A stretch of DNA of 49,523 nucleotides from JACIYW01 sp014359745 (GTDB lineage Bacteria; Pseudomonadota; Alphaproteobacteria; Rhodobacterales; Rhodobacteraceae). The stretch spans positions 1 through 49,523 of the forward strand of contig JBNPWE010000020.1 in the NCBI GenBank assembly GCA_050433985.1. The letters are read 5' to 3'. This document shows positions 40,194 to 47,603 of the stretch, piece by piece. The position numbers were made by a program, and so were the translations under genes. The notes below the pieces were generated by a model. That model had not been told where the DNA came from. It made no database searches and saw nothing but the letters and a program-made list of their open reading frames with translations. Position 1 is the stretch's first letter. Each line of letters opens with the position of its first letter.

Positions 40194-40340
40194 GGTGAAG
40201 CGGTCGTAGTTTACCAGCCTTTAACCGTTTGTTGCCATTCTCCGGGTTGCGGTACAGGCTGGCGAGCCGATGACCGCCCAAGGTGAAACCCTGCCCCGTT
40301 CCCCCGAGACATCGGCCCGAGCGGGGCCGGGCGCCTTCCC

Positions 40341-40363
40341 ATTCATCTTGGCCCAAATACGCC
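40341..40363 (-). repeat. Dispersed intergenic repeat, copy 6
   Basis: On the minus strand the GC-rich GACGCCTCCGGCGGGCG is followed by GTATTTGGGCCAAGATGAAT. The stem CGCC-TCC-GGCG plus T-run looks like a terminator 38 bp after the stop of the 70-residue gene. No gene is seen between copies 5 and 6. Confidence 0.7.
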
Positions 40364-40400
40364 CGCCGGAGGCGTCCGGCATCTGCCATCCCTTGCGACA

Positions 40401-40613
40401 TCATTTCTTGCGCGCCTCCAGTTCCGCGTTGAACAGGCGCAACCGGTGGGTCAGGTTGTGTTCATCCGTCACGCTGTCGAAATGTTCGAACAGGAACGAC
40501 AGCGCCTCGCCCTCGTCCAGACCCGCGTCGCGGGCGAAACGTTTGAGGCGGCGGTAGCCGTCTTCGGTCATGGCCACCGGAAAGCGGCGGGTCAGGCGCA
40601 GGCGTTTTGGCAT
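40401..40613 (-). CDS. Small conserved basic protein, possibly ribbon-helix-helix-like
   Basis: 70 residues from ATG 40611-40613 (MPKRLRLTRRFPVAMTEDGY) after a strong GGAGGA; a start eight codons upstream is less likely. A basic N-terminal strand is followed by helices (RRLKRFARDAGLDEGEALSF, LFEHFDSVTDEHNLTHRLRL), the layout of short ribbon-helix-helix DNA-binding proteins, though I cannot confirm that. It lies 31 bp after the acyl-CoA dehydrogenase stop and is probably co-transcribed with it. Confidence 0.75.
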   Translation of the reverse strand: MPKRLRLTRRFPVAMTEDGYRRLKRFARDAGLDEGEALSFLFEHFDSVTDEHNLTHRLRLFNAELEARKK

Positions 40614-40644
40614 CGGTTCCTCCGCAAGCGTTGTCACGCCCAGC

Positions 40645-42423
40645 CTAGAACGCCGCCGCGTCCAGCGCCATCACCTTGTCGGCACCGCTTACGATGCGTT
40701 TGAGGTGCAGCGCTGTCGCGGGCAGCTGGCGCGCCATGTAGTAGCGGCCGGTTGCGAGTTTGGTCTTGTGGAACTCCGGGTCGGTCGTGTCGGCATCAAG
40801 GGCCTTTTGCGCCGCAATCGCCATCCTCGCCCACATCAGCCCCAGACAGACATGCCCGAACATGTGCAGAAAATCGGTGGACCCGGCCAGCGCGTTGTTG
40901 GGGTTTTTCATGCCGTTCTGCATGAAATACATCGCCGCCGCCTGCAGGTCTTTCGAGGCGGCCTTGAGCGGGTCGAGGAAATCGGCCTTCAGCGCCGCAT
41001 CGCCGTCGTGTTCCTTGAGAAAGGTCTTTACCATCTCGAAAAACGCCAGCACATGCTTGCCGCCGTCCTGCGCCAGTTTGCGGCCCACCAGATCAAGCGC
41101 CTGAATGCCGTTCGCGCCCTCGTAGATCATGGCGATGCGGGCGTCGCGGGCGAATTGCGACATGCCCCATTCCTCGATATAGCCGTGGCCGCCATAGACC
41201 TGCTGCGCGGCGATGGTGGCATCGAACCCCTTGTCGGTAAGGAACCCCTTGATCACCGGGGTCAGCAGCGACACCAGCCCCTCGGCCGCAGCATCATCGG
41301 CGCGGTGGCTGCGGTCGATCAGATGCGCGCCCCAAAGCGTGAGGGCGCGCGCGCCCTCGACAAAGCTTTTCTGGTCCATCAGGCTGCGGCGGATATCGGG
41401 GTGGACGATGATCGGGTCGGCGGGGCCATCGGGGTTTTTCGGGCCGGTCACGTCGCGGCCTTGCAGGCGGTCGCGGGCATAGATCACGGCGTTCTGATAG
41501 GCGGCTTCGGCCTGCGCATAGCCTTGCAGGCCCACGCCCAGCCGCGCCTCGTTCATCATGGTGAACATCGCCCGCATGCCCTTGTGCAATTCGCCGGTCA
41601 GGAACCCGGTCGCGCCATCGTAATCCATCACGCAGGTGGCATTGCCGTGGATACCCATCTTTTCCTCGATCTTGCCGACCGAGACCGCGTTGCGCGCGCC
41701 AAGGCTGCCGTCTGTGTTGACAAGGAATTTCGGCACGATGAAGAGCGAGATGCCGCGCGTACCCTCGCCGCCGCCCGGCGCGCGGGCAAGCACCAGGTGG
41801 ATGATGTTTTCGGCGAGATCGTGATCGCCGGCCGAGATGAAGATCTTCTGCCCGGTGATGGCATAGCTACCGTCGTTGCGCGGTTCGGCCTTCGTTCGCA
41901 ACATCCCCAGATCGGTGCCCGCGTGCGGTTCGGTCAGGTTCATGGTGCCGGTCCATTCGAGGCTGGTCATCTTCGGCACATAGGTGGCCTTCTGTTCCTC
42001 GGTGCCATGGGCGAGGATGGCCGACACCGCGCCATGGGTCAGGCCCTGATACATGTTGAAGGCCATGTTGGCCGAGACGAAGATCTCGCCCACCGCCGTG
42101 CCCAACACATAGGGCAGGCCCTGGCCGCCGAATTCCTCGGGGATGTCGAGCCCGTTCCAGCCGCCGTCGCGCATCGCCGCGAAGGCGCGGTCAAACCCGG
42201 TGGGCGTGTACACCACGCCGTTTTCCAGCCGACAGCCCATCGTGTCGCCCACCGCGTTCAGGGGCGCCAGAACCTCGCTGGCGACCTTGCCGGCTTCTTC
42301 GAGGATCGCGGCGGTAAAGTCGCGATCAAGATCGGCATGGCCGCTGATCTTTGCCGCGGCGATGTCAAGGACATCGTGCAGCACGAACTGGATGTCCCTG
42401 GTTGGGGCGGTGTAGCTGGGCAT
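40645..42423 (-). CDS. Acyl-CoA dehydrogenase, long DmdC-like form
   Basis: 592 residues, longer than the usual 380-400 because of a C-terminal extension. Order: N-terminal helical domain (MPSYTAPTRDIQFVLHDVLD), middle beta domain with TGTMNLTEPHAGTDLGMLRT and GSYAITGQKIFISAGDH for FAD and substrate binding, helical C-terminal domain with QQVYGGHGYIEEWGMSQFAR and IYEGANGIQALDL, then the extension. This architecture is shared with 3-methylmercaptopropionyl-CoA dehydrogenase DmdC and its paralogues in marine Rhodobacteraceae. Substrate is not fixed by sequence. MerR regulators lie directly upstream. Confidence 0.92.
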   Translation of the reverse strand: MPSYTAPTRDIQFVLHDVLDIAAAKISGHADLDRDFTAAILEEAGKVASEVLAPLNAVGDTMGCRLENGVVYTPTGFDRAFAAMRDGGWNGLDIPEEFGGQGLPYVLGTAVGEIFVSANMAFNMYQGLTHGAVSAILAHGTEEQKATYVPKMTSLEWTGTMNLTEPHAGTDLGMLRTKAEPRNDGSYAITGQKIFISAGDHDLAENIIHLVLARAPGGGEGTRGISLFIVPKFLVNTDGSLGARNAVSVGKIEEKMGIHGNATCVMDYDGATGFLTGELHKGMRAMFTMMNEARLGVGLQGYAQAEAAYQNAVIYARDRLQGRDVTGPKNPDGPADPIIVHPDIRRSLMDQKSFVEGARALTLWGAHLIDRSHRADDAAAEGLVSLLTPVIKGFLTDKGFDATIAAQQVYGGHGYIEEWGMSQFARDARIAMIYEGANGIQALDLVGRKLAQDGGKHVLAFFEMVKTFLKEHDGDAALKADFLDPLKAASKDLQAAAMYFMQNGMKNPNNALAGSTDFLHMFGHVCLGLMWARMAIAAQKALDADTTDPEFHKTKLATGRYYMARQLPATALHLKRIVSGADKVMALDAAAF

Positions 42424-42457
42424 GGAAGGCTCTCCCTTGTTTTTCGTGGCGGGCCGG

Positions 42458-42856
42458 TTATTCCGCCGCTGTTTGCCGGTTCAGGGCGCGCAGCGCGTCG
42501 TCGGCCCAGGCGATCTGCGCGCGCAGATCGTTGATCACCGCGTCAAGGTCGGCACGCCGCCGGGTCAGATCGGCAAGCTGCCTGCGCGCAGCGGCGCAGC
42601 CCGAGGCAAGCTGTTCGGCCGGACCATCCTCGCGGTTGTAAAGATCCAGAATCTGGCGAATTTCCTCAAGCGAGAAGCCAAATCGCTTGCCCCGCAGCGT
42701 CAGGGCCAGGCGCGCCCGGTCACGGCGCGTGTAAAGGCGGCGCTGGCCGTCGCGCCGGGGGGCCAGCAGTTCCTTGGTCTCATAAAAACGCAGGGTGCGC
42801 GGCGTAACCCCGAAACTGTCGCACATGGCGCGGATGGTCATGACATCGTCGGTCAT
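42458..42856 (-). CDS. MerR-family regulator of the acyl-CoA cluster (first)
   Basis: 132 residues. N-terminal winged helix (MTIRAMCDSFGVTPRTLRFY then YETKELLAPRRDGQRRLYTR) and a coiled-coil dimer helix (about 80-125). The C-terminal effector domain is short. MerR proteins of this kind (LiuR/PsrA-like use) control fatty-acid or branched-chain acyl-CoA catabolism in proteobacteria, which fits its place 34 bp before the acyl-CoA dehydrogenase. No metal-binding cysteines of CueR/ZntR type are seen. Confidence 0.88.
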   Translation of the reverse strand: MTDDVMTIRAMCDSFGVTPRTLRFYETKELLAPRRDGQRRLYTRRDRARLALTLRGKRFGFSLEEIRQILDLYNREDGPAEQLASGCAAARRQLADLTRRRADLDAVINDLRAQIAWADDALRALNRQTAAE

Positions 42857-42999
42857 CGCAGTGGTCTTGCCCGTGTTGTTAAAGGTGGCTTGGCCGGAGT
42901 TGGCTTTGCAGAGGGTGGCTTTGCTGGGGGTGGGTTGGCTGGTGTTTCGATCCCTTCCAGATGACGGGTGGGCGCGCGCCTTTCAATACCGCCATGCGT

Positions 43000-43018
43000 C
43001 GACGTCACGAGAACGTCG
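43000..43018. promoter_or_regulatory. Candidate MerR operator between the two MerR genes
   Basis: Dyad CGACGT-N7-ACGTCG in the 196-bp gap between the two MerR genes. It overlaps no gene. MerR regulators bind dyads in stretched promoters, but I could not identify matching -35 and -10 boxes. Confidence 0.3.
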
Positions 43019-43052
43019 CGTCACTTTGGCCGATCCCCGTCGCCGCCCGGTG

Positions 43053-43439
43053 TCATCCGATGCGGCTGCGCTTTATCTGGCCGCTGGCAACGCTGTCGCG
43101 CAGCGCGCGCAGGTCGGCGATGGTGGCGTCAAGCTCGGCACGTTGCCGGGCCAGCACCTCAAGCTGGCGATCGGCACCCTCAACCCAGATCTGCATCTGC
43201 GCCTCGGTTCCCTGATGTTCGTAGATTTGCAGCCACTGGCGGATTTCCTCAAGCGTGAACCCAAAGCGGCGGCCGCGCAGAATCAGGATCATCCGCGCCA
43301 CCTCGCGCGGGCCGTAAAAGCGGCTGCGGCCGTCGCGCCGGGGGCGCAGCAGTTCGATGTATTCGTAATAGCGCAGGGTGCGTGGGGTCACGTCGAAACG
43401 CGCGCACATATCCTTGAAACTGATCTGGCCTGCCTCCAT
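43053..43439 (-). CDS. MerR-family regulator of the acyl-CoA cluster (second)
   Basis: 128 residues if it starts at MEAGQISFKDMCARFDVTPR (43439, with AGGAC upstream). A start at 43487 or 43523 would add 16 or 28 residues. The winged helix includes TLRYYEYIELLRPRRDGRSR, followed by RGRRFGFTLEEIRQWLQIYE and a coiled coil. It is a paralogue of the next gene with the same domain plan; together they probably control the acyl-CoA dehydrogenase-GST-thiolase-FadJ group. An IS630 element is inserted about 120 bp upstream. Confidence 0.85.
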   Translation of the reverse strand: MEAGQISFKDMCARFDVTPRTLRYYEYIELLRPRRDGRSRFYGPREVARMILILRGRRFGFTLEEIRQWLQIYEHQGTEAQMQIWVEGADRQLEVLARQRAELDATIADLRALRDSVASGQIKRSRIG

Positions 43440-43561
43440 CCGGCGCGTCCTGTCTGGTTTCGGGGTCTGCGAACGGGTCTGTACCATCAAGCCTAGGCCC
43501 AAGCCGCGACCGATGCAATCCAAAGCGCCCCGTCACAGGCCAATGCGCCCCGTCGCAGGAC

Positions 43562-44702
43562 AGCGGTTCTCATTTTGGGCATTAGAGCATTTCGAGATCA
43601 GTTTGAGACATAACCGGCAGCCTTAAAGTAGTTCCAGCACTCCATGGGATCGTAGAGGTCACAGATTTCACCGATGGCGTTGAAGACTGCGGTGAAAGAC
43701 CGCGCTCCGATCCGTCGAAGGTGTGCCTTGAGTTTGGCGAAGGCCTGTTCGATTGGGTTCAGGTCTGGCGAGTAAGGCGGCAGGTAGAGGAACCAGCAGC
43801 CGTGCTCTTTCAAGGCCTGCGCGGCCTCCGTGTTTCGGTGTGTTGCGAGGTTGTCGAGGATGACCGCTGTGCCGGGGGCGATCTCGGGGATCAACACCTC
43901 TCGAATGTAGGCGGCGAAGGCGGGTCCATCCATCGCGCCTTTGATAACCCATGGTGCGATCAGCGCATCACAGGTCAGCCCGGCGATCAGCGTTTGCGTC
44001 CCCCAGCTTCCGAATGGCGCGTCCATGGTCAGCCGCGCGCCTTACGGTGCCCAACCACGAAGGCGTGTGAGATTGGTCTTCACCGCGTGCGTCGGGGAAA
44101 CGCCCCACCGGGGGCCTTTCCTGATCCTCCTTGCCATCCAGGAAAATAACGCGGTCCGGCATCCGGGCGATGGTAGGCGACCGATGTCGGGCCCAGTCAT
44201 CGCGCTGCCGTCTTACCTTTGCGCGCCGCCGCTCGGTAGCCACCAGCGACTTTTTTTATGCGTGAAGCCCAGGCGCTTGAGAAGACCTGCAATCGCTGAA
44301 TGGTGGACGGTGACGCCCTCGGCATCGGCGAGCGCGTCGCGTAATTCAAACAGCGTGATGTCCGGATCCTGCGTGACAAGCTCACGGAAGAAGTCAACAT
44401 GCGCAGCCAGTTTTCCGGTCCCGGCCGGGCGGTCCATCGGTGCGACCTTCACAGCGCCCGTGCGCCGGATTTGTCGCGCCCATCGCCCGCCTGTGGCGGC
44501 AGATATCTGCAAGCGGCGAGCGGCCTCTCGCCCGGCAAGTCCTTCGCCGATCAGCCGCGCAAATCGGTCTCGGAGTTCCTTTGGCAACGGTGTTGGCATT
44601 ACGCGATCCTCCCAATCAGGGTGAATCACAAATCAGACCCGATGGGAATCCCGCCGATTCAAACTTTCCTCGAAACGCTATAGGAGTGAAATGAGAACCG
44701 CT
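43562..44702 (-). mobile_element. IS630-family element, defective
   Basis: Bounded by inverted repeats. The plus strand at 43562 and the minus strand at 44702 both begin AGCGGTTCTCATTT (14 perfect bases), then diverge and match again around TTTCGAG and GTTTGA, giving imperfect repeats of about 44 bp. The enclosed transposase is broken. The right end interrupts an IS5-type transposase, so this element arrived after that one. Confidence 0.7.
43598..44599 (-). pseudogene. IS630-family transposase, disrupted
   Basis: N-terminal helix-turn-helix part (MPTPLPKELRDRFARLIGEG; REAARRLQISAATGGRWARQ) runs to GFTHKK at an A7 run (minus strand of 44251-44257). A -1 shift there continues as SLVATERRRAKVRRQRDDWA and on to DRVIFLD, so this break may be programmed frameshifting as in other IS630 elements. 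After the first catalytic Asp there are about 50 foreign bases containing a hairpin (44096-44121), then VKTNLTRLRGWAP, an in-frame TAA, and the C-terminal DDE part (MDAPFGSWGTQTLIAGL; ILDNLATHRN; PPYSPDLNPIEQAFAKLKAH). It is inactive. Confidence 0.85.
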
Positions 44703-45308
44703 GTTGCAGGCCGACGCGTCATGGTCCTGGTCCGGCGTCAGTTGCAACCGGATCGGCAGGCCATCCTGATTGGTAAGCACATGTAATTTCGTGGTTAATC
44801 CGCTGCGCGACCGCCCCATGCAGCGACGCTGGCCATTTTTTTGAGCGTCGCGGCGGAGTGGTGAACGCGTATGCTGGTGCCGTCCACCATGACCCTATCC
44901 ACGTTGTGCGCATCCGCAACAGCCTCCATGATCCGGTCCAGGGGAATCGCTTTTGGAACCGCCAGGGCGATCTCGATCCCGTATTTGGCGTTCGGGCGAG
45001 CTCAGCGGCACGAAAGGCGTAATATTGTTCGCACTATGTTCGTATGTGAGGGACGAAAAATCCAAAAGCGATTGCCCTGTGATCCGGTCACAGTGGCCGA
45101 CATGGCTCCAGCGGTTGAAGCGGTTGTAGATCGTTGTCGGAGGCCCGTATTCACCGGGCAGGTCCGCCCACGGGATGCCGGTGCGCAAGACGTGGAAAAT
45201 GCCATTGATCACACGCCGATCATCCACCCGCTTCACGCCGCGCGATTTGTTCGGCAGCACCGCCTTGATGAAGTCCCGCTCAAGATCGCTCATGTCTGAC
45301 CGCGCCAT
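44703..45308 (-). pseudogene. IS5-family (IS427-like) transposase, interrupted and truncated
   Basis: Start at MARSDMSDLERDF (45308), through GIPWADLPGEYGPPTTIYNR to GHCDRI, where a 141-bp element is inserted. It resumes as DRIMEAVADAHNVDRVMVDG and SIRVHHSAATLKK. At an A7 run (minus strand of 44836-44842) a -1 shift gives NGQRRCMGRSRSGLTTKLHV, as in two-frame IS427 relatives. The gene ends at QDHDAS, where the IS630 element begins, so the C-terminal catalytic part is lost. Confidence 0.85.
44939..45079. mobile_element. 141-bp miniature inverted-repeat element inserted in an IS5-type transposase
   Basis: Ends CAGGGGAATCGCTTTTGGA (44939-44957) and TCCAAAAGCGATTGCCCTG (45061-45079) are inverted repeats of 19 bp with one mismatch. 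The same 10 bp, TGATCCGGTC, flank both sides (44929-44938 and 45080-45089). Removing the element and one flank copy restores the host transposase reading frame exactly. It has no gene of its own. The parent IS is not in the window; the CAGGG ends with an 8-10 bp duplication would suit the ISAs1 group, a weak inference. Confidence 0.85.
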
Positions 45309-45453
45309 TGCCTCCTCCCGCATGTTGTATTGTACGAAGTGAATCACAGAGTTATGGAAATGAACAGAAATTAATGAGTGCGCTGCCTAATCCGTCTGCC
45401 GTTCAGCTGCTCACTCCCCTGCGGGTGCGACTTGGTCCCATGATCGCAAGGTC

Positions 45454-45539
45454 TGGTGCGGGCGGGGGGACTCGAACCCCCACGGGCATACGCCCCTCAG
45501 ATTTTAAGTCTGGTATGTCTACCATTCCATCACGCCCGC
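45454..45539 (-). tRNA. tRNA-Leu (anticodon UAA)
   Basis: Acceptor arm GCGGGCG (45539-45533) pairs with CGCCCGC, followed by A and an encoded CCA (45456-45454). The anticodon stem-loop CCAGA-CTTAAAA-TCTGA carries anticodon TAA. A long variable arm (GGGGCG-TATG-CCC region) and the T-arm GGGGGTTCGAGTCCCCC identify a class II leucine tRNA. It is intact although surrounded by IS fragments. IS427 remains lie on its 3' side. Confidence 0.97.
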
Positions 45540-45719
45540 ATCTGGTGTTGTCTTCACCACGCGACCTTTGGCCGATGTCGGCGCCTACACCGGGTTTGTG
45601 CCCGGTCCATCCGCCCACGAACCGGCCGCGCGACTGTCATAGGGTGGCGGGAGGGCGCCCTCAAGCCCTTTTGCGATTGGCCTTTTTGCGAACCGTGCGC
45701 CACATGTCGTTTTTTCGGC

Positions 45720-46007
45720 GCCAATGTGGACCGCCCGCACAAGCTGGTGCGGCGCTATCACGTCAGTGACGCGGCCCTGCACGACAGCCAGGCAGTCGAT
45801 CACCTGCTGATGCAGGGCAATGCCGGGGCTGGTGTCTGGGCGGATGCAGCCTATCGGCCCGAGGAAACTGAGGCAAAGCTGCGCGCGCGCAAGCTCAAGA
45901 GCCACATTCACCGCAAGGGCAAGCGCGGCAAGCCTCTGACCGAACAGGCAAAGCGGCTGTCAGCGCTACGCCCGAGCAGAAACGGTCAAAAATCGAGGTG
46001 CCCTTGA
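45720..46007 (+). pseudogene. IS5-family transposase fragment (central part)
   Basis: ANVDRPHKLVRRYHVSDAAL, then HDSQAVDHLLMQGNAGAGVW and KLKSHIHRKGKRGKPLTEQA match the catalytic middle of IS5-group transposases. The frame upstream of 45720 is unrelated, and after LTEQAKR it runs into noise, so both ends are missing. It is transcriptionally opposite to the N-terminal IS5 fragment at 46464-46607. Confidence 0.8.
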
Positions 46008-46029
46008 GTTTCGTGGTGCGCTCGGGTTC

Positions 46030-46124
46030 AAGGTATTGTCGAACCGCTGCGCCCTTTGTTCGTCGAGATGGAAAACATCGAGGTGGGATTTGGAAATATC
46101 GACGCCAATGGTATGATCTGTCAT
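46030..46124 (-). pseudogene. IS110-family transposase, N-terminal fragment
   Basis: From ATG 46124 the minus strand reads MTDHTIGVDISKSHLDVFHL then DEQRAQRFDN, the DEDD-transposase N-terminus with the first catalytic Asp in GVDISK. Similarity ends near 46030, where the IS5 fragment's end is met. Only about 30 of the usual 300 or more residues remain. Confidence 0.75.
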
Positions 46125-46160
46125 CTTCACGCTCGACATTGTTCTTGAACCAATGGCGCA

Positions 46161-46463
46161 CAAGGTCTCGCTCCTATGCTTGTCATGCGTGGTTTGTCAC
46201 ACGCGTATCCGTTCAGGCCCGGGGCGAAGACGGCGGTCGATCAAACTGCAGAACGGTCCATTACGACCCAGCCACTTACGATCCAACCGCCGCCGCTGCC
46301 CGGCATATTCGAGGTGCCGGGCAGCGGCTCCCTTCTAACCCGGGAGCCAGCTTCAGGATAAGACAAGCAACGGGGCGTTCGGTTTTCATGACGGAAGGCT
46401 ATCTCGTCGCGGCGCTTCATGCCAGTAAAACCCGCTGAAACCGCCTTGCCCTGCTTGTCTTTA
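46161..46463. other. Gap with two competing perfect hairpins, no gene
   Basis: No coding region is supported. GCCGCTGCCCGGC (46292-46304) and GCCGGGCAGCGGC (46316-46328) form a perfect 13-bp stem with an 11-nt loop. GGCTCCC (46326-46332) and GGGAGCC (46342-46348) form a second stem that shares three bases with the first, so both cannot be complete at once. Confidence 0.6.
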
Positions 46464-46607
46464 TTATATCCAATAATGCGGCCCTATCAGCGCCAGAAGA
46501 TGACCCCACGGCACCACCGCATCCATCTCCGCCAGGAACAGTTCCCGCCGCGTCACCTTCTTCTTCATCGCATTGCGCAGGCCGGGAAAAGCGGGCTGTT
46601 TCGGCAT
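46464..46607 (-). pseudogene. IS5-family transposase, N-terminal fragment
   Basis: 47 residues from ATG 46605-46607: MPKQPAFPGLRNAMKKKVTR then RELFLAEMDAVVPWGHLLAL and IGPHYWI, stop at 46464. This is the standard N-terminus of the MPKQPTFPGL-type IS5 transposase. The remainder is absent. It points away from the IS5 fragment at 45720, so the two may be halves of one element split by inversion, or two separate relics. Confidence 0.8.
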
Positions 46608-46856
46608 CGGCTGGGCTCCTCGTCGCGTCGCCGAACTCTAGCAGATCAGGCCGGAAGAGGCAGGTTTTTCAGACGTTCCCGTGGTTGATGTGCACCGCTT
46701 GGTGCATGTTGATCTGCGGGATCAGTGCCGAAGGCAACTTGACGCCTTGCGATCTTCGCGCATAGGTTGAAGCATAATGGCCGTGCGCAAGGCGACTTTC
46801 ACTGTATTCGAGCCTGAGGTCGTTTTGCGTTACTGCGCCCAAATTGCGGGATTCAA
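46608..46856. other. Gap before the secreted-protein gene
   Basis: No gene is supported. A short perfect hairpin TGCACC-GCTT-GGTGCA lies at 46691-46706. A weak promoter-like pair, TTGACG and TAGGTT with 18 bp between them, starts at 46739. This could drive the two genes that follow. Confidence 0.35.
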
Positions 46857-47573
46857 TTGCATCGTCTGATTTTTGCCCTTTGTGCGGTTTTCGTTTTCCT
46901 CGCCGACGCGCGCGCGGAATCGCCGACGAACCCCTCTGACACGTTGATCAATCTCGGCACCCGGGTTTTCGATCTGCGCGTGCAGTCGCCAATCTTGGAC
47001 CTCCAGGTCGAGAATGAATTCGTGTCCCTGACCGATGTCGATTGGATCAGGGACATGACATGGTCCGACCCGCTACTGGTCAACACGGTCATCCATATCA
47101 AGGATCAAACCCGGCTCCATTCAGGCGGCGAGCCGGTATGGGCACCAGACGACAGATCCCGCTTTCACCCCGACCCAACGCTTCCGTCGATCTTCGATCT
47201 GGATTATTACGAGGTGGGTTGGCAGGGCGTTCATGAAGCGCCGGTGCGGGGCGACATCCTGATTTTTCCAAGGCATGATCCGAAACGCTTCTACGCGCGG
47301 TGCGGCTATGATCGTGCAGACCCGAAACCGATATTCTGTGCAGTGAGCTTCCGCTACGGGCCGGATCGGCATCTCCTTGTTACGACACGCATTTACCAAG
47401 TGACCTCGCCGCTGAACGATTTCGCCGAAATCGCGGCACGGGTCGAGGCATTGGTAAGATGCCTCGACGTTACCGAGGCCGTGCGAGCCGGTGAAGCGAG
47501 CCTGACGACCCCGTATCTGCAACAGAAGGACATCTTTGCTGGCGGCAGATGCCGGGTTTTGCCGTCGAGTTAA
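46857..47573 (+). CDS. Secreted protein of unknown function
   Basis: 238 residues from a TTG at 46857 with GCGGGA upstream. Clear signal peptide MHRLIFALCAVFVFLADARA with cleavage before ESPTN. The mature part (about 218 residues) is acidic to neutral, contains four cysteines (in ARCGYD, IFCAV, VRCLDV, GRCRV) and no membrane helix. No family is recognised. Composition is less GC-rich than the housekeeping genes. The RTX-like gene starts 30 bp downstream, so the two probably form one transcript of exported proteins. Confidence 0.75.
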   Translation: MHRLIFALCAVFVFLADARAESPTNPSDTLINLGTRVFDLRVQSPILDLQVENEFVSLTDVDWIRDMTWSDPLLVNTVIHIKDQTRLHSGGEPVWAPDDRSRFHPDPTLPSIFDLDYYEVGWQGVHEAPVRGDILIFPRHDPKRFYARCGYDRADPKPIFCAVSFRYGPDRHLLVTTRIYQVTSPLNDFAEIAARVEALVRCLDVTEAVRAGEASLTTPYLQQKDIFAGGRCRVLPSS

Positions 47574-47603
47574 ATTTGAAACTCTGTGAGAGGATATTTC
47601 ATC

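Noticed and set aside
40570..42534. A 654-codon plus-strand frame opposite the acyl-CoA dehydrogenase
   Set aside because: Antisense shadow; the dehydrogenase on the minus strand has full family motifs.
43562..46607. The IS cluster as an intact composite transposon or a tRNA-Leu genomic island
   Set aside because: No two matching intact IS copies, no integrase, and I saw no duplicated tRNA 3' end; the fragments look like accumulated relics.
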